The notes beneath the pieces are model-generated. The model saw nothing but the letters and a program-made list of their open reading frames with translations, made no database searches and was not told where the DNA came from. From NCBI GenBank assembly GCA_029747015.1, contig JAKOGI010003138.1, positions 1-64,000 of the forward strand: DNA of 64,000 nucleotides. Reading direction: 5' to 3'. The stretch comes from Carnegiea gigantea. Its lineage: Eukaryota; Streptophyta; Magnoliopsida; Caryophyllales; Cactaceae. This document shows positions 43,356 to 55,199 of the stretch, piece by piece. A program made the translations under genes and the position numbers. The first letter of the stretch is position 1. Each line of letters opens with the position of its first letter.

Positions 43356-43658
43356 TCATAGGATAAATTTAAGTAAAGCGAGAAAAATCATCAATAAATG
43401 ATACATAATACTTGAATTTATGATACGAGAAACAGGTGATTGCCGAACATCAGAATGTACTAATTGGATAAAAGAAACAGAATTATGCTCAGCTAACTCC
43501 AAAGGAAGTCTATGTGACTTTGTCAAACGACAAGTCTTATAATTATTATCAAACTTAGGGTTTAACTGAGTAAGATTAAATTTGCTAAGAGACCTTATCA
43601 GAGCCTTAGTTTCTAGCCTATTTTTTTGCGCTTTCTTCTTTTCCACGTCTCTTCTCAC
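43356..43658 (-). pseudogene. Ty1-copia integrase-region fragment
   Basis: Minus-strand frame with 'CRLTKSHRLPLELAEHNSVS' and 'LVHSDVRQSPVS', the GAG-pre-integrase/integrase junction of copia polyproteins. Roughly 100 codons. It lies directly beside a plus-strand copia leader, so two insertions meet here. Confidence 0.7.
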
Positions 43659-44724
43659 GTCGTTATCCTAGACATGCATTGGCCCTCCTTATCTTCTTCG
43701 GTAGCTCTTCTCTCTCTCCATGGTTGGTCTTGATGTCCTTGACTCTTCCACACCATCCACTGCAAAAGCTGATTCGTTGAACCCTTCTCAACCGATGAAT
43801 TCTCAATCGGGTGGATTCACGGTGTCTGACTCACAAGTTCTTTCAACTCAAGGTGCTGCCTCGGCCTTCCTACGTCCACCACGGCCGCATATTCCTTCTA
43901 TGCTGGTGAGCTCTTTTTTGTCTGTGGGATTTTCCATTCCACCAATTCATGGCAACGTCTCGCATTGGCTTTCCAACATTCTTACTGTGCCTAGCGCTAT
44001 TCACAGTCCGTTTTCTACAGCAGCCTCTTATGCTTCTTCTTTCCTTGACACGATGGCCTAACAAGTTCATGGCTTTGATTCGGTGCTTCAGCCCTATACC
44101 GATGGCCTGGCTCTTTTATCACCGAATATTTGGATGGGATGAATGTCACAACATATGTCATGGTTATTCTCACCAATGTCAATAATTACTTTTCATGGTG
44201 CATTCAGTTCTTGTCTTTTGTCATCATGCATCAGATGAGTGGTATGATTGATGATACGAGTCCTACTCCTTCTCCAGTCTTAACATATATGCATGGTCTT
44301 CAACAACCCAACCTCGGCTGTCATTATTGGGTATGTGTGTAGCAATTAGTTCGTTCGTGGCTTTTTACAACTATCTCAAAAGATTTATGTGAGGTGTGTG
44401 ATTTGATTGATGCTTTTGATATTTGGAAACATCTAAAGCATCATTTTAGTACTTCTAGTCTTGCCTATGCACTTGATTTAAAACGCATGCTCACAAATCT
44501 GTCTAAAGATGATAATCAATTCTTTGATGACTATTTGAGGACTATTATGACCATTGTTGAGTCCTTAGCTGCAATTCAGTCACATGTTTCTGACCTAGAC
44601 TTGATTCAGTATACAACCATTGGGTTATAACATTCTTCAGAGTATGAGGGGTTTCTTACTACATATTCTATGCTGGTGCTCAGTCTTTTGATGATCTTTG
44701 CTCTAAGTTAATTGATAAACCTCT
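43625..44724 (+). pseudogene. Ty1-copia leader and gag, 5' part
   Basis: A leader (about 43630-43720) is followed by a Gag-like frame from ATG 43720 (Ser/Thr/Pro-rich N-terminus). After frame breaks comes the conserved Gag core 'LIDAFDIWKHLKHHFSTSSLAYALDLKR' at 44394-44630, with 'DDYLRTIMTIVESLAA' and 'SDLDLIQY', the UBN2/copia Gag signature. Coding sense stops near 44724 and resumes at about 46090. Confidence 0.72.
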
Positions 44725-46091
44725 ATTTTGATCTCATCCTAGCCCCTATTTAACCCCTTTTTCTCATTATTTTTTATGTTAAATCTTGATGAGAAAGGGT
44801 CAAATTTGCCTTCTTTAGTCCATGTTGTGCTTATTGGGTGGTTTTTCTTATTTTCAGGAGCTAATGCTAAGAAGATGGAAAAATCGCTGATTTCAATTGG
44901 AAAGAAAAATCTTAGGGATGTGTTTTAAAGAGGAAAAGATGTCCTGTGAAGTTCTGAGGGCCAGAAAAGTAAATCTAGTGGGCTAACTAGAGTGCACGGT
45001 TGGCCGTGCACAAGAGCACGACTGTGCACCTTTCCTGTAGTTTTCAATCTTTAAACCAGTGGCTATGTATGGGCAGTGCATGGCCATATGTTTGCCAATG
45101 TGTGGAGGGCACGGTCATGCGTCATCGAAGCACGGCCTACGCCTCCCCAGACTGCGCGTTATTAAATCGGTTTTCGGACAGTTTTGGGTGGATATCTTGT
45201 CTTTTCTTTAGAGCACTTTCTTAGAGACGATTTTAGACTTTATTTATGAGATTTCTAAGACACTTTTGCATCACGTTTTTCATTGAAAATTGTTTGGCGA
45301 TCATTATTGCCCTTAATCTAAGTTTGCTTCTCAATTCTTTCTTTCTCTTATCATTGTTTTCTAGGGTTTTTTTTTGTATGAATCATATTTTCTATTCTAG
45401 TGATTGATTTGATTGTTCTTGATATAATTCGTGGCTAATCTCCCAACTTAAGTTGGTATTGAGGCCAATTATGTTATGATTTAGCCCTAAACCTCTACTT
45501 GCTCCATGTTCGTGATTGTGATTTCTACTATGCGCACCATGTGTTTAATGAATTTCTTGAGAGAGCATTCATATGTTACTATTTGAGTTCAGAGGAGCTT
45601 TGAAAGATGAAACTTTTACCTAGCGTGGCCTAGTAGACACCTAGGATTTTAATATGAAAGCAATTAAAGTCCTAGTTGGGATTTAAGATTGTAGATCTTG
45701 TAATTCTTTGGCTTTAGTCCCATGAAAAAAGATGGTTATAGTCCTAGGATTAGTTTTCGATCCTTAAGAGAGAAAGAAGATGAGCTTAATTGACAATCTA
45801 TTCATTCATAATTGCATGCTTGGGCAAGTTCGATGGGTTTAGTGATAGATTAATTTGCATAATTGTGCTATTAATTCCAACCCAGGTGTTTCAATATCCT
45901 GATTTCTTATTCATTCTTAGTTATTTTCATTTCTTTAGTTAAACATTTGAACCTCCAAGTCTATTTTGCCTAAATTGGGTGCTGAGAGTTAGTTTGGTGT
46001 TTGAAATGAAGTTTTCTGCGGACACGACCCGTACTTGCCGGTTGCTAGCCACAGCTACACCGTGTATTTGCGGTAATTTTAGATAACATCA
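44725..46091. mobile_element. Probable solo LTR of a Ty3-gypsy-type element inside copia gag
   Basis: About 1.37 kb of non-coding DNA splits the copia Gag: the last Gag sense before it is 'DDLCSKLIDK' and it resumes with 'FFEQRSKFTTGH'. The right end contains GACACGACCCGTACTTGCCG and ACACCGTGTATTTGCGGTA, wording seen near the 3' ends of large plant gypsy LTRs, then GATAACA. The exact ends and target duplication were not resolved. Confidence 0.5.
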
Positions 46092-46360
46092 GTTTTCTTT
46101 GAGCAGCGATCTAAGTTCACCACGGGCCATGATGTTCCTAGTCATCAAGCCTTTGCCACCACTATTGGTACTTCGGATTCAGGGGGATGCTAATGCTACT
46201 AAGCAAACTAACACCAAGACCAAGGGCAAGAATAATAGAGGCTGAAATTTTAATAAAGGGGGCAAGGGCCCCTATGACAAGAAATACAATAGAAGCAACA
46301 ATCAGCAGAATCAACATCAATCAGGTTCTTTTAGAAGTGTGGTGAGAAGATCGAGGCAAC
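46092..46360 (+). pseudogene. Copia gag, 3' part after the interruption
   Basis: Resumes the Gag sense ('FFEQRSKFTTGHDVPSHQAF'), then an Asn/Gly/Lys-rich tail (about 46200-46310) typical of the region before the Gag zinc knuckle. It ends abruptly near 46350, where an oppositely oriented copia leader begins. Confidence 0.6.
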
Positions 46361-46430
46361 ACCCTGACTTGAAACAACTTGTGAGTCGAACACCATGAAT
46401 CCATCCGACTAAGAATTTATCGCCTAAGAA

Positions 46431-46740
46431 GTGTTTGACGAATCAACTTCTGGGGTGGATGGTGTGAAAGAGTGAGTCAAGAACATCATAACCAGCCCAG
46501 AGAGAGAAAAGAGCGGTCGGAGACGAGAAGGAGGGTTAATGCATGGCTAGGGTTCCAACATGAGAAGAAACGTGGGAAAGAAGAAAGTGTTTGACGAATC
46601 AACTTCTAGGGCTGATGGTGTGGAAGAATCAAGAACATCATAACCAGCCTAGAGAGAGAAAAGAGCGGTCAGAGAAGAGAAGGAAGGTTAATGCATGGCT
46701 AGGATTCCAACATGAGAAGAGACATGGGAAAGAAGAAAGT
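46431..46740. repeat. 156-bp tandem duplication in a copia leader
   Basis: GTGTTTGACGAATCAACTTC occurs at 46431 and 46587. Each copy continues through AAGAACATCATAACCAGCC, GAGAGAGAAAAGAGCGGTC and ATGCATGGCTAGG. The repeats differ at several positions. They lie in what is, on the minus strand, the leader after a primer-binding site. Confidence 0.8.
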
Positions 46741-46770
46741 AGGGAAAAAAAAAATTTAGGTTAGGAACCA

Positions 46771-46918
46771 AGACTCTAATACCATGTGAGATTTGATAGT
46801 AAAATGGTTCACCCAACCTGGGAACCTATGCCTCGCATTAGTAATAATTATATCTACAATATATATTACATTTATATCCCTTGTATATCTGCTATTGCTT
46901 TCCTATTCATCTTCTACA
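46771..46918 (-). mobile_element. Copia primer-binding site and short LTR (minus strand)
   Basis: The plus sequence GACTCTAATACCA (46772-46784) is, on minus, the tRNA-Met-type primer-binding site TGGTATTAGAGTC. It abuts an LTR-like segment starting TGTGAGATTTG and ending CTTCTACA (46785-46918, 134 bp). With the leader to its left this is the 5' end of a minus-strand copia element, whose coding part may be the fragment at 43356-43658. Confidence 0.6.
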
Positions 46919-48860
46919 AGTGCTGGTCTTGAAGATGGGATAACTCAATAAGGCTTAACCAATGACACTAGGTATCAGGCCAAAAACAAATTATTTTATC
47001 ATTCCGGAGTTGCCATAAAAGGTCCTTGCTGAACAAAGAACATGGTAGTAACAAACATTGTCAAACCCAAGAACTAGATTGTTTCAGCTTAGTTGAAACA
47101 GAACATCAGCTTAGTTGAAAAGAACACACTTGGAGAACCATACTTGACGTACATCTCTTTTACCTAGAAATTATCTGGTCTGGTGAGGTATTTCCATGTC
47201 AACTTAGCCATAAAAGCTATATTAATGGCAGCAATCTTCTGCAGACCCAGCCATAAAAGCTATTTTCTTTTTTTTTTTTGCCAAAAGAAATCCCTATTAG
47301 TACGGTCTAGTTTTTTGAGAGATAGAATTAGAGATATGGAAGCATTGCATTGTATGAGTAGGCATAGATTCAAGATTTGACTGGATTAAAACAATCCGCC
47401 TGCTTTTGATAATGGCGATGCTTTCCAATTTACTAGCTTTGATTCAGCCTATTGGAAAATGGTGTAAAATACATCTGAAGATGGGAGACCCTGAAAAACA
47501 GAGCCACCCAAGTATCTTCCTAATGGTGAACTCTGCGAGATATTGAAAATCCCTGCAACATGTTACGAGGGTCTTTTTAGAGAAGACAGTTGTAGATTTG
47601 TCGAAATTCATCAATTGTTCAAATTGTTTGCTAAATGAGTCCAAGATTGCTTTTAGTGAAAAAGCAGCATGAGAAGCAGCTTTACAAAAAAGGAGGCTAT
47701 CATGGGCAAGGAAGAGACAAGAATGTCTTTTAGCAGGAGCAGTTTTGATTCCTATCCCAAACTTTTTATCTAACACTTGCCTTCGAAAGATTTGGGTAAG
47801 AATATCCATGTACATTATAAACAAATATGGCAACAAAGGATCTCCTTGGCAGAGACCACATGTTGGTTTAATGAAACCACATGGTTCATTGTTGACGAGG
47901 ATGGAGTAAGAGACAATAGAAATGCATTCCTTGACCCAATGTGCCCATTGTGGATGAAATCCTATACTCCGAAGGCAATGCAATAAAAAATCTCAATCGA
48001 CTCCGTCATAAACATTTTCTATATCAAGTTTTACTGCTGCATAAGCTTTCTTTTCCTTGTGCACAACAAAATTTATTCATGACTTTATATGCTAGGAGAA
48101 TATTATCATAGATGGCCCGATGGGGTACAAACACACTCTGGGTTGCATAGTATGTTTCAAAATTAATCACATTCTATTAGTAACAATTTTAGCAATGATT
48201 ATGTAGAAAGTATTGTAGAGACTAATCGGCCAATAGTGATTAGTTGCTTTGGGATTATCCATTTTGGGGATGGGAGCAATGAAAGAGTAATTAAACTCTT
48301 TTAACAACTGACTTGAGTAGAAAAAATCCTATATGGCAAGACAAATTTGATCTTTTAAAATATACCGTTACTTTTGAAAGACGAAGCTCCGAACTCATCC
48401 GAACTTGGGGCTTTATAGAGATCCATCTGAAACAAAGTGGAGTAAATCTCCTCTTATGAAATAGGCTTAATAAGGTTCATATTCTCCTCATTAGTGACTG
48501 AATTTAAGACTACAATGCTCTCTAAATTGATTGGCACAATACATATGGAAGTGAACCTGATGGGAAAAAGAAGAATAACTTTCTATTTAATGGCCTCAAG
48601 ACCTTCGATGTAGAGATCAACATCATTCTTAATTCATAGAATTTGAGAGTGATGTTTTTTGGTGACCGCAGACTGATGAAAAAAATCTGGAATTGCGGTC
48701 ACGATCTACTAACCATTTTTTTCCTTGCAAAATTTTCCCAGTAACATTGATAAAAAGCATTAGTTTTTCGTGCTATTATCAGGGAAGTCTAACAACTTAT
48801 CCGCAACATGTTAGTTTTGATGTATTCTTTTCAACTTGTGATCGATAATTAGCATACTTA

Positions 48861-50665
48861 GAGCATGTTCTATTTCACGATAAGATACAGTTGTAAGTTG
48901 TCAGAAAATGTAAGGAGCTGTAAGAAGCTATAAGGAGCTGTGAGAAGCTGTAAGGAGCTGTAAGGATAAATGTAAGGAGTTGTTGAATTATAAAAGAGTT
49001 GTATAGTATAATTTGTGACAATTATGATATATTAGTCATATTTACGACTAAAATTTGATACCATCAGTAAACAAAATATTTCTTAATATAATTGAAATGA
49101 AATATGTTTGTTTTGTTTTGGATGAGAAACAATAATATTAAAATAATAAACTTATTGAAAATAAACCATTAACAAAGTTAGTTACATAGTAATAAAATAT
49201 ATTAAACCTCATAAACTTTGTCAAAAAAATTTTGTACATTTGAGGTGATTTTTTATATTTACATTAGTTTTATCCAACAGGCTAAGTATAACCACTAAAT
49301 AAATTTTTTTGATAAAATTGAATACAACTATTAAAATAAAATCCTATTTTAAGTAAATAATTTTAAATGTAAATGTATGGTCAATATTGTTATCAAGAAA
49401 TTTTATAAATAAACCCTTAAAACATTATTCAGCAATGCTTAAAATACAAAAATTGTATTGTCATATTAAACAACCAAAAATTAAATATTACCTTCCAAAA
49501 TTTTAAAAAAAAAACAAAAGATGCGGGTGTTGCTCATCGATCGCATACAGTCAGAACACTTGGAACACCTTGGTTGTGGTATCATTCGACATGATGATCA
49601 CTTGCTTAAACATCGGTTGGGAGGGGAGTGCGCATGATATGACAGTATTGCGAGATAGTATGCTTTAACCTAAGTTCAATTTTTCTCATCCCCCTCTAGG
49701 TGCACGAGGATATGTTCTTAACACATTCCTTGATGATTCTCATTTGTCATATACAAGTCTAATTATTACACATAATTATTTAGGAAAATACTATCTGGTT
49801 GACTGAGCATATCCATAGACTCTTGGATATTTAACTCCATACATAGGAAAGCAAACTTGTCGTCATATCCCATAGTTTAGAAAATAAGGCCACCTAAAGG
49901 AGTGAAGGAACAGTTCAACCATTAGCACTCATCTTTACAAATGATAGTGGAAAAAACTTTTGGAGTATTGAATGAGAGATAAAAAATATTGGTCGATAGA
50001 ATGTCGCAAATGAGACAGGACCAGTAACTTCAGATAATTGTTTCTTGTTGTACTCTGCACAATTTTATTATTTTGCATAACAAGCGCATATCAATCTTAG
50101 CAAGGGAACTAAATTTAGAATGACCACCAAATGTCTAATTGTATAATGACAGTAATAAAATTGCCATGGATAAACTTAGGGATGAAATAGCTATAGTGCT
50201 TTCGTTACATACAGTTTGACAGTTTTTATATATGCTTCAAGCTTAAACATGACCAAAAGCTTTGTGTTATAATTTTAAAAGTATCGTCACTTATTCCATC
50301 TATAATAACATATATTATTCATGTCGAAACTCAAATATAATTTACGTTGTTTTATTATGTTTTTATGTTTATGTAAATGGTGTGCTCATAAGATATTTAC
50401 AAATTTTATATATTGGTAGCATAATTAAAAAAAGTATATATATTTCTGTAATTAAAATAAATAAATGTTATAGAAAATATACATGGGATGTAAGAAGATG
50501 TGAAAAGTTGTAAGGATATATAAGAAGATGTAAGGAGATGTATAAAGATACAAGGAGATATAACGATTATGTTAAGGATGTAAGGAGCTATAAGGAAATA
50601 TAAAAAGTTATAAGGAGATGTAAACTCTGAACTAAATCCTCAAAAATGTGAAATAAAACAGGGCC
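48861..50665. mobile_element. Non-autonomous Harbinger-type element (1805 bp), TTA target duplication
   Basis: Left end GAGCATGTTCTATTTCAC, inverted right end GGCCCTGTTTTATTTCAC (14 of 18 match), with TTA at 48858-48860 and 50666-50668. Both ends carry internal arrays of AAGGAGCTGTAAG/AAGGAGATGTAAG words. The interior is AT-rich with no transposase. The GGCCCTGTTT terminus matches the complete Harbinger element 33 bp to its right, which could in principle mobilise it. Confidence 0.78.
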
Positions 50666-50960
50666 TTAGTAGAATTCCAAAATTTCAAGTCTTGCTTAGG
50701 CCCTGTTTGGTGAGGGGAACTGGAATGGAACTTGAAACCTGAGGATTCAAGTTCCTTTCCTTATTGTTTGGAGAGCATTTTAAGAAAAGGAACTTGATAC
50801 CCTCAGGTTTCAAGTTCCCCTCTAATTCCCAGGAACTTGAAACCCCCACTTGACGAGGGGTATCAAATCCCCAACCCCCCGGGATCAGCTTTTTTTTAAA
50901 TTAAAAAAAAAAAGAGGCAAAGTAACAATTAAAAACCCCAAGTCGGTGCTTTCTTCTTCC

Positions 50961-51290
50961 CCATTCATCCTTCGCTCTCCTCTTCCCAAACCCCAGACTC
51001 CATAGCAGCGCCCAGCCTCGTCGTTGACCTCCGAAGCCCGCCGCCACGTCGCCGTCGTTGACGACCGCACCTCCTGCCGCGTCGTTGCCGGAAATTCCAG
51101 GTACAGGGCTTTTTTTTTTTTTTGTTTTGTATAACGATTCCCCATTCATCCTTCTATCTCCTCTTCCCAAACCCCAGACTCCATAGCAGCGCCCAGCCTT
51201 GCCGTTGACCGCCGAAGCCCGCCGCCACGTCGCCGCCGTTGGCGACCGTGCCTCCTGCCGCGTCGTTGCCGGGAATCCCAGGTACAGGGA
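50961..51290 (+). repeat. 181-bp tandem duplication of the Harbinger 5' leader
   Basis: CCATTCATCC starts at 50961 and again at 51142. Both copies run through CCAAACCCCAGACTCCATAG, a GC-rich CCGCCGCCACGTCGCCG stretch and CCAGGTACAGGG. Much more GC-rich than the surroundings. The GGTACAGGG end looks like a splice donor (G|GTACAG), so both copies may be alternative first non-coding exons. T/A runs follow the first copy. Confidence 0.8.
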
Positions 51291-52484
51291 TTTACCGTTG
51301 CTCGCACATGACTTGGGGAATCGATATGTTTTAGTTGGACTCTTTCGTATGATTGGGAGAGGCTAATATTCTATTAGAGTCGCTAGTGAATAGGTGGCAT
51401 TCAACAGTTCCTAAATTAGATGCTGGTTGCTGGGGGCATGTCTATCAGACATTCAGGTGAGGTATATTCATCTGTGATATTTTCACAGTTAAGGATGATG
51501 CTTCTGGCAGGGTCATAAATTTGAGGATTAAGGAGTTAGGATAAAAGAGGATGGACCCTTTACTTATATTCAGATGAATTTTTATGCTTATGGTATTGTA
51601 ATTCCAGCAATGTTAGCTCTTTGTTTGCTGGCCTATGAGTTCTGCAGGAAATCTGCATTTCAGCTCTGTTAATCCTATACTCCTTTGTTGATGTTTCAGA
51701 ACATTTTACATTAAAAATGCCATTTTTAGCATGATTTCAGTGCTGAAAGCTTGAAATGAACAGCTTTGATCGAATGTTGGTTTCTGGCAGGGTCATAAAT
51801 TTGAGGATTAAAAATGCCAAGGACTGTGATAGCCTTAATTTAGTGTTTCTCATGTTGGTTTCTTTGATTTCTTTTCTCCATGGCTTTGCAAATCTAGCTT
51901 TAAATTTCTGAGCAGCATTCAGGTATTGATCTTGCAATCCTCTAATTCATCTACTTTTCTAACAGGCGGGCTCCCCCTCTGGTTCCTTACAAGTTGAAGT
52001 GCGAGAAGGAGCCACTCAATTCTCGGTAACCTACACTTTTTTTTTTTTTTAGGGCTCATTGAAATATAGACACAACTTGCAGGATTAATAATAAGACATG
52101 GAATCAATCACCACTTGGCGCAGCAATAGTTTGATATTTCTTGTCAAACTATTGTATTCTTCGGGGAAGGGGGGAAGGAAGGGTTAGAATCATGGAACTA
52201 CTGTCAATGTGTAAGTGGAAGTGTGCCTTTTTTTCTAAGTGCTACACATCAAAATATGTCTACTTCCTACACCATTCCTTGCCTTTATTTTGAACCCTAA
52301 TTCAAATTAAGTACACTTTGAAATTCTTTTTTGCCCCGATTTGTTAGTTAGCTTTCTGTCTTATGCTTGCATTTTGTTTGTTGATAATTGTTTAGCCTTG
52401 GCCCACCTGACTTCCATCCTCAAACTCCAAATTGTCCGGAGGAGACTCTTACCAAGGAATTTGCCAAAATGATTTGAACAGAAT

Positions 52485-53890
52485 ATGGCTCCATCTCTTC
52501 AATTGTTGCGTGTGAGGAAGAGGAAGAAAATGCAGTTACAATTGATCGTTACAATTGTGCTTGTTATGAACGCTGTACTTTTGGTGATATTCATGTGGTT
52601 GATGATGGCTATTATTATTCATGAAACGCAAAGAGTGAAATTGTCCTATAGAGAAAAGAAGCGTCGTAGATTAGTAAATTTGAATAAGTTAATTAGAGAT
52701 AGCGACGCTACTTGTAAAAGCGAGCTTCGCATGAATAGGCGTACTTTCAATATCTTATGTGAAATGGTTAGGGATGTTGGGGGTTTAACCGGTACTAGAT
52801 ATATGTCATTGGAAGAGATTGTTGCCATGTTTTTGTATACGTTGGCTCATCAGTTCAAAAATAGGACAGTAGCAAGTTATTTTTATCGAAGTGGAGAAAG
52901 TGTGAGTAGAAACTTCCATCGTTGTCTTCTAGCGGTTTTGAAGTTACATACGCATTTGTTGAAGAAGCCTACGCCTATATCAGAAGATTGTGAAGATAGT
53001 AGATGGAAATGTTTTAAGGTAAACCAACATTTACGTTTAAGTCCTAATGAACCTGAATACATCATATGTGTCTAAAAAGTTGTCTATCTATGTTGTCTTG
53101 TAGAATTGCATAGGCGCATTAGATGGTACATACATAAATGCTCATGTGCCTGTTGAGGATAGACCAAGGTATCGGACTAAGAAAGGCACTCTTGCTATGA
53201 ATGTGTTGGGTGCATGCACACCTAATATGGAATTCACCTATGTGTTGCCGGGTTGGGAAGGATCTGCACATGATGGTCGTGTTCTTCGAGATGCACTTTC
53301 TAGGCCTAATGGTTTAAAAGTTCCTCAAGGTAATAATTACGCCAAATTCATATTTAGTGATCGCAATATTGTCACGATAATAAACAACTTTTTCTTTCCG
53401 TACTTGTCAAGGTACATATTATTTGGTAGATGCTGGATATACTAATTGTGAGGGATTCCTGGCACCATATAGAGGTCATCGATATCACTTGAAAGAGTGG
53501 GGGGATCGACAACCTGTAAGTGCAGAAGAGTACTTCAATATGAAGCATTCTAAGGCTAGAAATGTAATAGAGTGATGCTTTGGAATATTAAAAGGAAGAT
53601 GGGGTATTCTTAGATCCCCTTCGTACTTTCCTATACGTACTCAGGGTCGTATAGTTTTAGCGTGCGCTCTATTACATAACTTGCTCCGAAAACATATGCC
53701 CACGGATGACAAGGTGGTGTTCGAGGATGAAGATGAGGAAGAAGTTGGTGATGATGATGACGACGACATTGATGATGAAGTTGAGTATGTTACTCACATT
53801 GAAACATCTGATACTTGGACGACTTTTCGGAGTTCCTTGGCCCAAACTTTGTTTAATAATTGGCGAGTTAGGTCAAATAGGAATAGATAA
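52485..53890 (+). pseudogene. PIF/Harbinger DDE transposase (HARBI1-like), one nonsense codon
   Basis: Three exons by eye: 52485-53018, 53104-53329, 53412-53890 (GT-AG borders, phases compatible). It has the family N-terminal block 'ELRMNRRTFNILCEMVRDVG' and a helix-turn-helix-like region, then the DDE nuclease: first Asp in 'CIGALDGTYI' (exon 2), second Asp in 'YYLVDAGY' (exon 3), Glu in 'ARNVIE' (53570-53572). The next codon is TGA (53573-53575) where relatives have Arg; CGA to TGA by C deamination is the simple explanation. The frame is open again to 53890, with 'CFGILKGRWGIL' and a long Asp/Glu-rich tail. The N-terminal 50 residues are unusually hydrophobic, so the true start may differ. 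Confidence 0.85.
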
Positions 53891-54078
53891 TGTATTACAG
53901 ATATTTGTGTTAAACTTATGGTGTTATGATGTATGATGTTCTAAACTATGATGTATGATGTTTTAAACTGTGGTGTACTTATTTAAACTATGGTGTATTT
54001 GTTTCAACTATGGTGCACTTGTTACAACAAGGGTGTATTTATTTTATGTCTTTTATATGTGATTTAATGTGACATAGG

Positions 54079-55199
54079 ATGGAACAAAGTCAAAATTCCC
54101 AAGGTGGTAGTAGGATGGATGTAAGTCAAGGTTCTCAAATTGGAAAAGGGAAAAACAAGCGATTTTGGACTAAGGAAGAGGAGTGGGCTCTTATCCACGG
54201 ATTATTAGAGTTGAGCGCTGATCCTCAATGGAAGGCGGAGGGCAACTTCAAAAGCGGGTATTTGGTAAAGTTAGAGGAAATGATGAATGCAAAGTGTCCT
54301 GGAAGTGGTTTAAAAGCATACCCTCATATTGACTCAAAGACCAAATGGTTTAGAGACAAGTATAATGTGTTGGTGGAGATGTTTCGCACATCTGGATTCA
54401 CTTGGGATGACACTACCAAAATGATCAAGTGTGAAAGACAATCTTATGATGATTTTTGTAAGGTAAATTTGCTAATAATTTTCAATTTGTATTTATTGTT
54501 ATCTTTAATATGTTGTTTTTTTTTAAATATTGTTTAATATTGCAGAATCATAAACATGCAAAAGGACTTTGGGGCGTTCCTTTTCCCTTTCTTGATGAGT
54601 TAGGGAAAATTTTTGGTGCTGATAGAGCTACTGGAGCTAGCTGTGAGGACTACGTAGAAGCTGTGGATAATTTGCATAATGATAACGAGGCCATTGATCT
54701 TGACAAGGATGGAGAAGATGAAGAGGAGGATGAAGATGAGTCAGTTCAATCAGCTCAGCCATCTCCACAACTTTCAAAAAAAGCAAGAAAGGAGAAAACT
54801 ACAACAGGAAAGGGCAAAAAGAGAATGTCAGAGGTTATTGACTTAACGTCAACTTTCACTAGTGTGTCTTCTGACATATCTAGTTTTATGAGTGGTATGA
54901 ATTCTCATCTTGAAATAATTGCAAGTGCTTTCACTACTACTCAACAACATGAGCAAGTTATTATGGCTCGTGAATTACATTATGATCAAAAACAAAAGGA
55001 GCTTGATGCAAAAAAGAAGGGTTTGTTCAATGAAGTGATGAAAGTTCCCGGACTCACTAGAGTTGAAGCAATGATGGCAGCGAAGAAGTTGGTTTCCGAC
55101 GAAAGTAGCTTGACAATCTTCTATGAATGTCCTGATCATGAGTGGAAGAAAGATTTCATCCTCAACCTTATTCATCCGGACTTACCTCCATCTAGCTAG
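54079..55199 (+). CDS. Myb/SANT-like DNA-binding protein of the Harbinger element
   Basis: Two exons: 54079-54462 and 54546-55199 (donor GTAAAT, acceptor TTGCAG, phase 0), 345 residues. Residues about 25-128 form a trihelix/Myb-SANT-like domain ('RFWTKEEEWALIHGLLELSA', 'AYPHIDSKTKWFRDKYNVLV', 'WDDTTKMIKC') continuing after the intron with 'HKHAKGLWGVPFPFLDELGKIFG'. An acidic linker (about 175-195), a Lys-rich patch and a C-terminal helical region follow. In PIF/Harbinger and Pong systems this partner binds DNA and brings the transposase to the nucleus and transposon ends. No stop or shift seen. Confidence 0.88.

Noticed and set aside
46431..46740. Possible CRISPR-like or satellite array
   Set aside because: Only two imperfect 156-bp copies, in a plant retrotransposon leader.
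50885..51170. Minus-strand frames over the Harbinger leader
   Set aside because: Open only because of the duplicated GC-rich leader; the element's genes are on plus.
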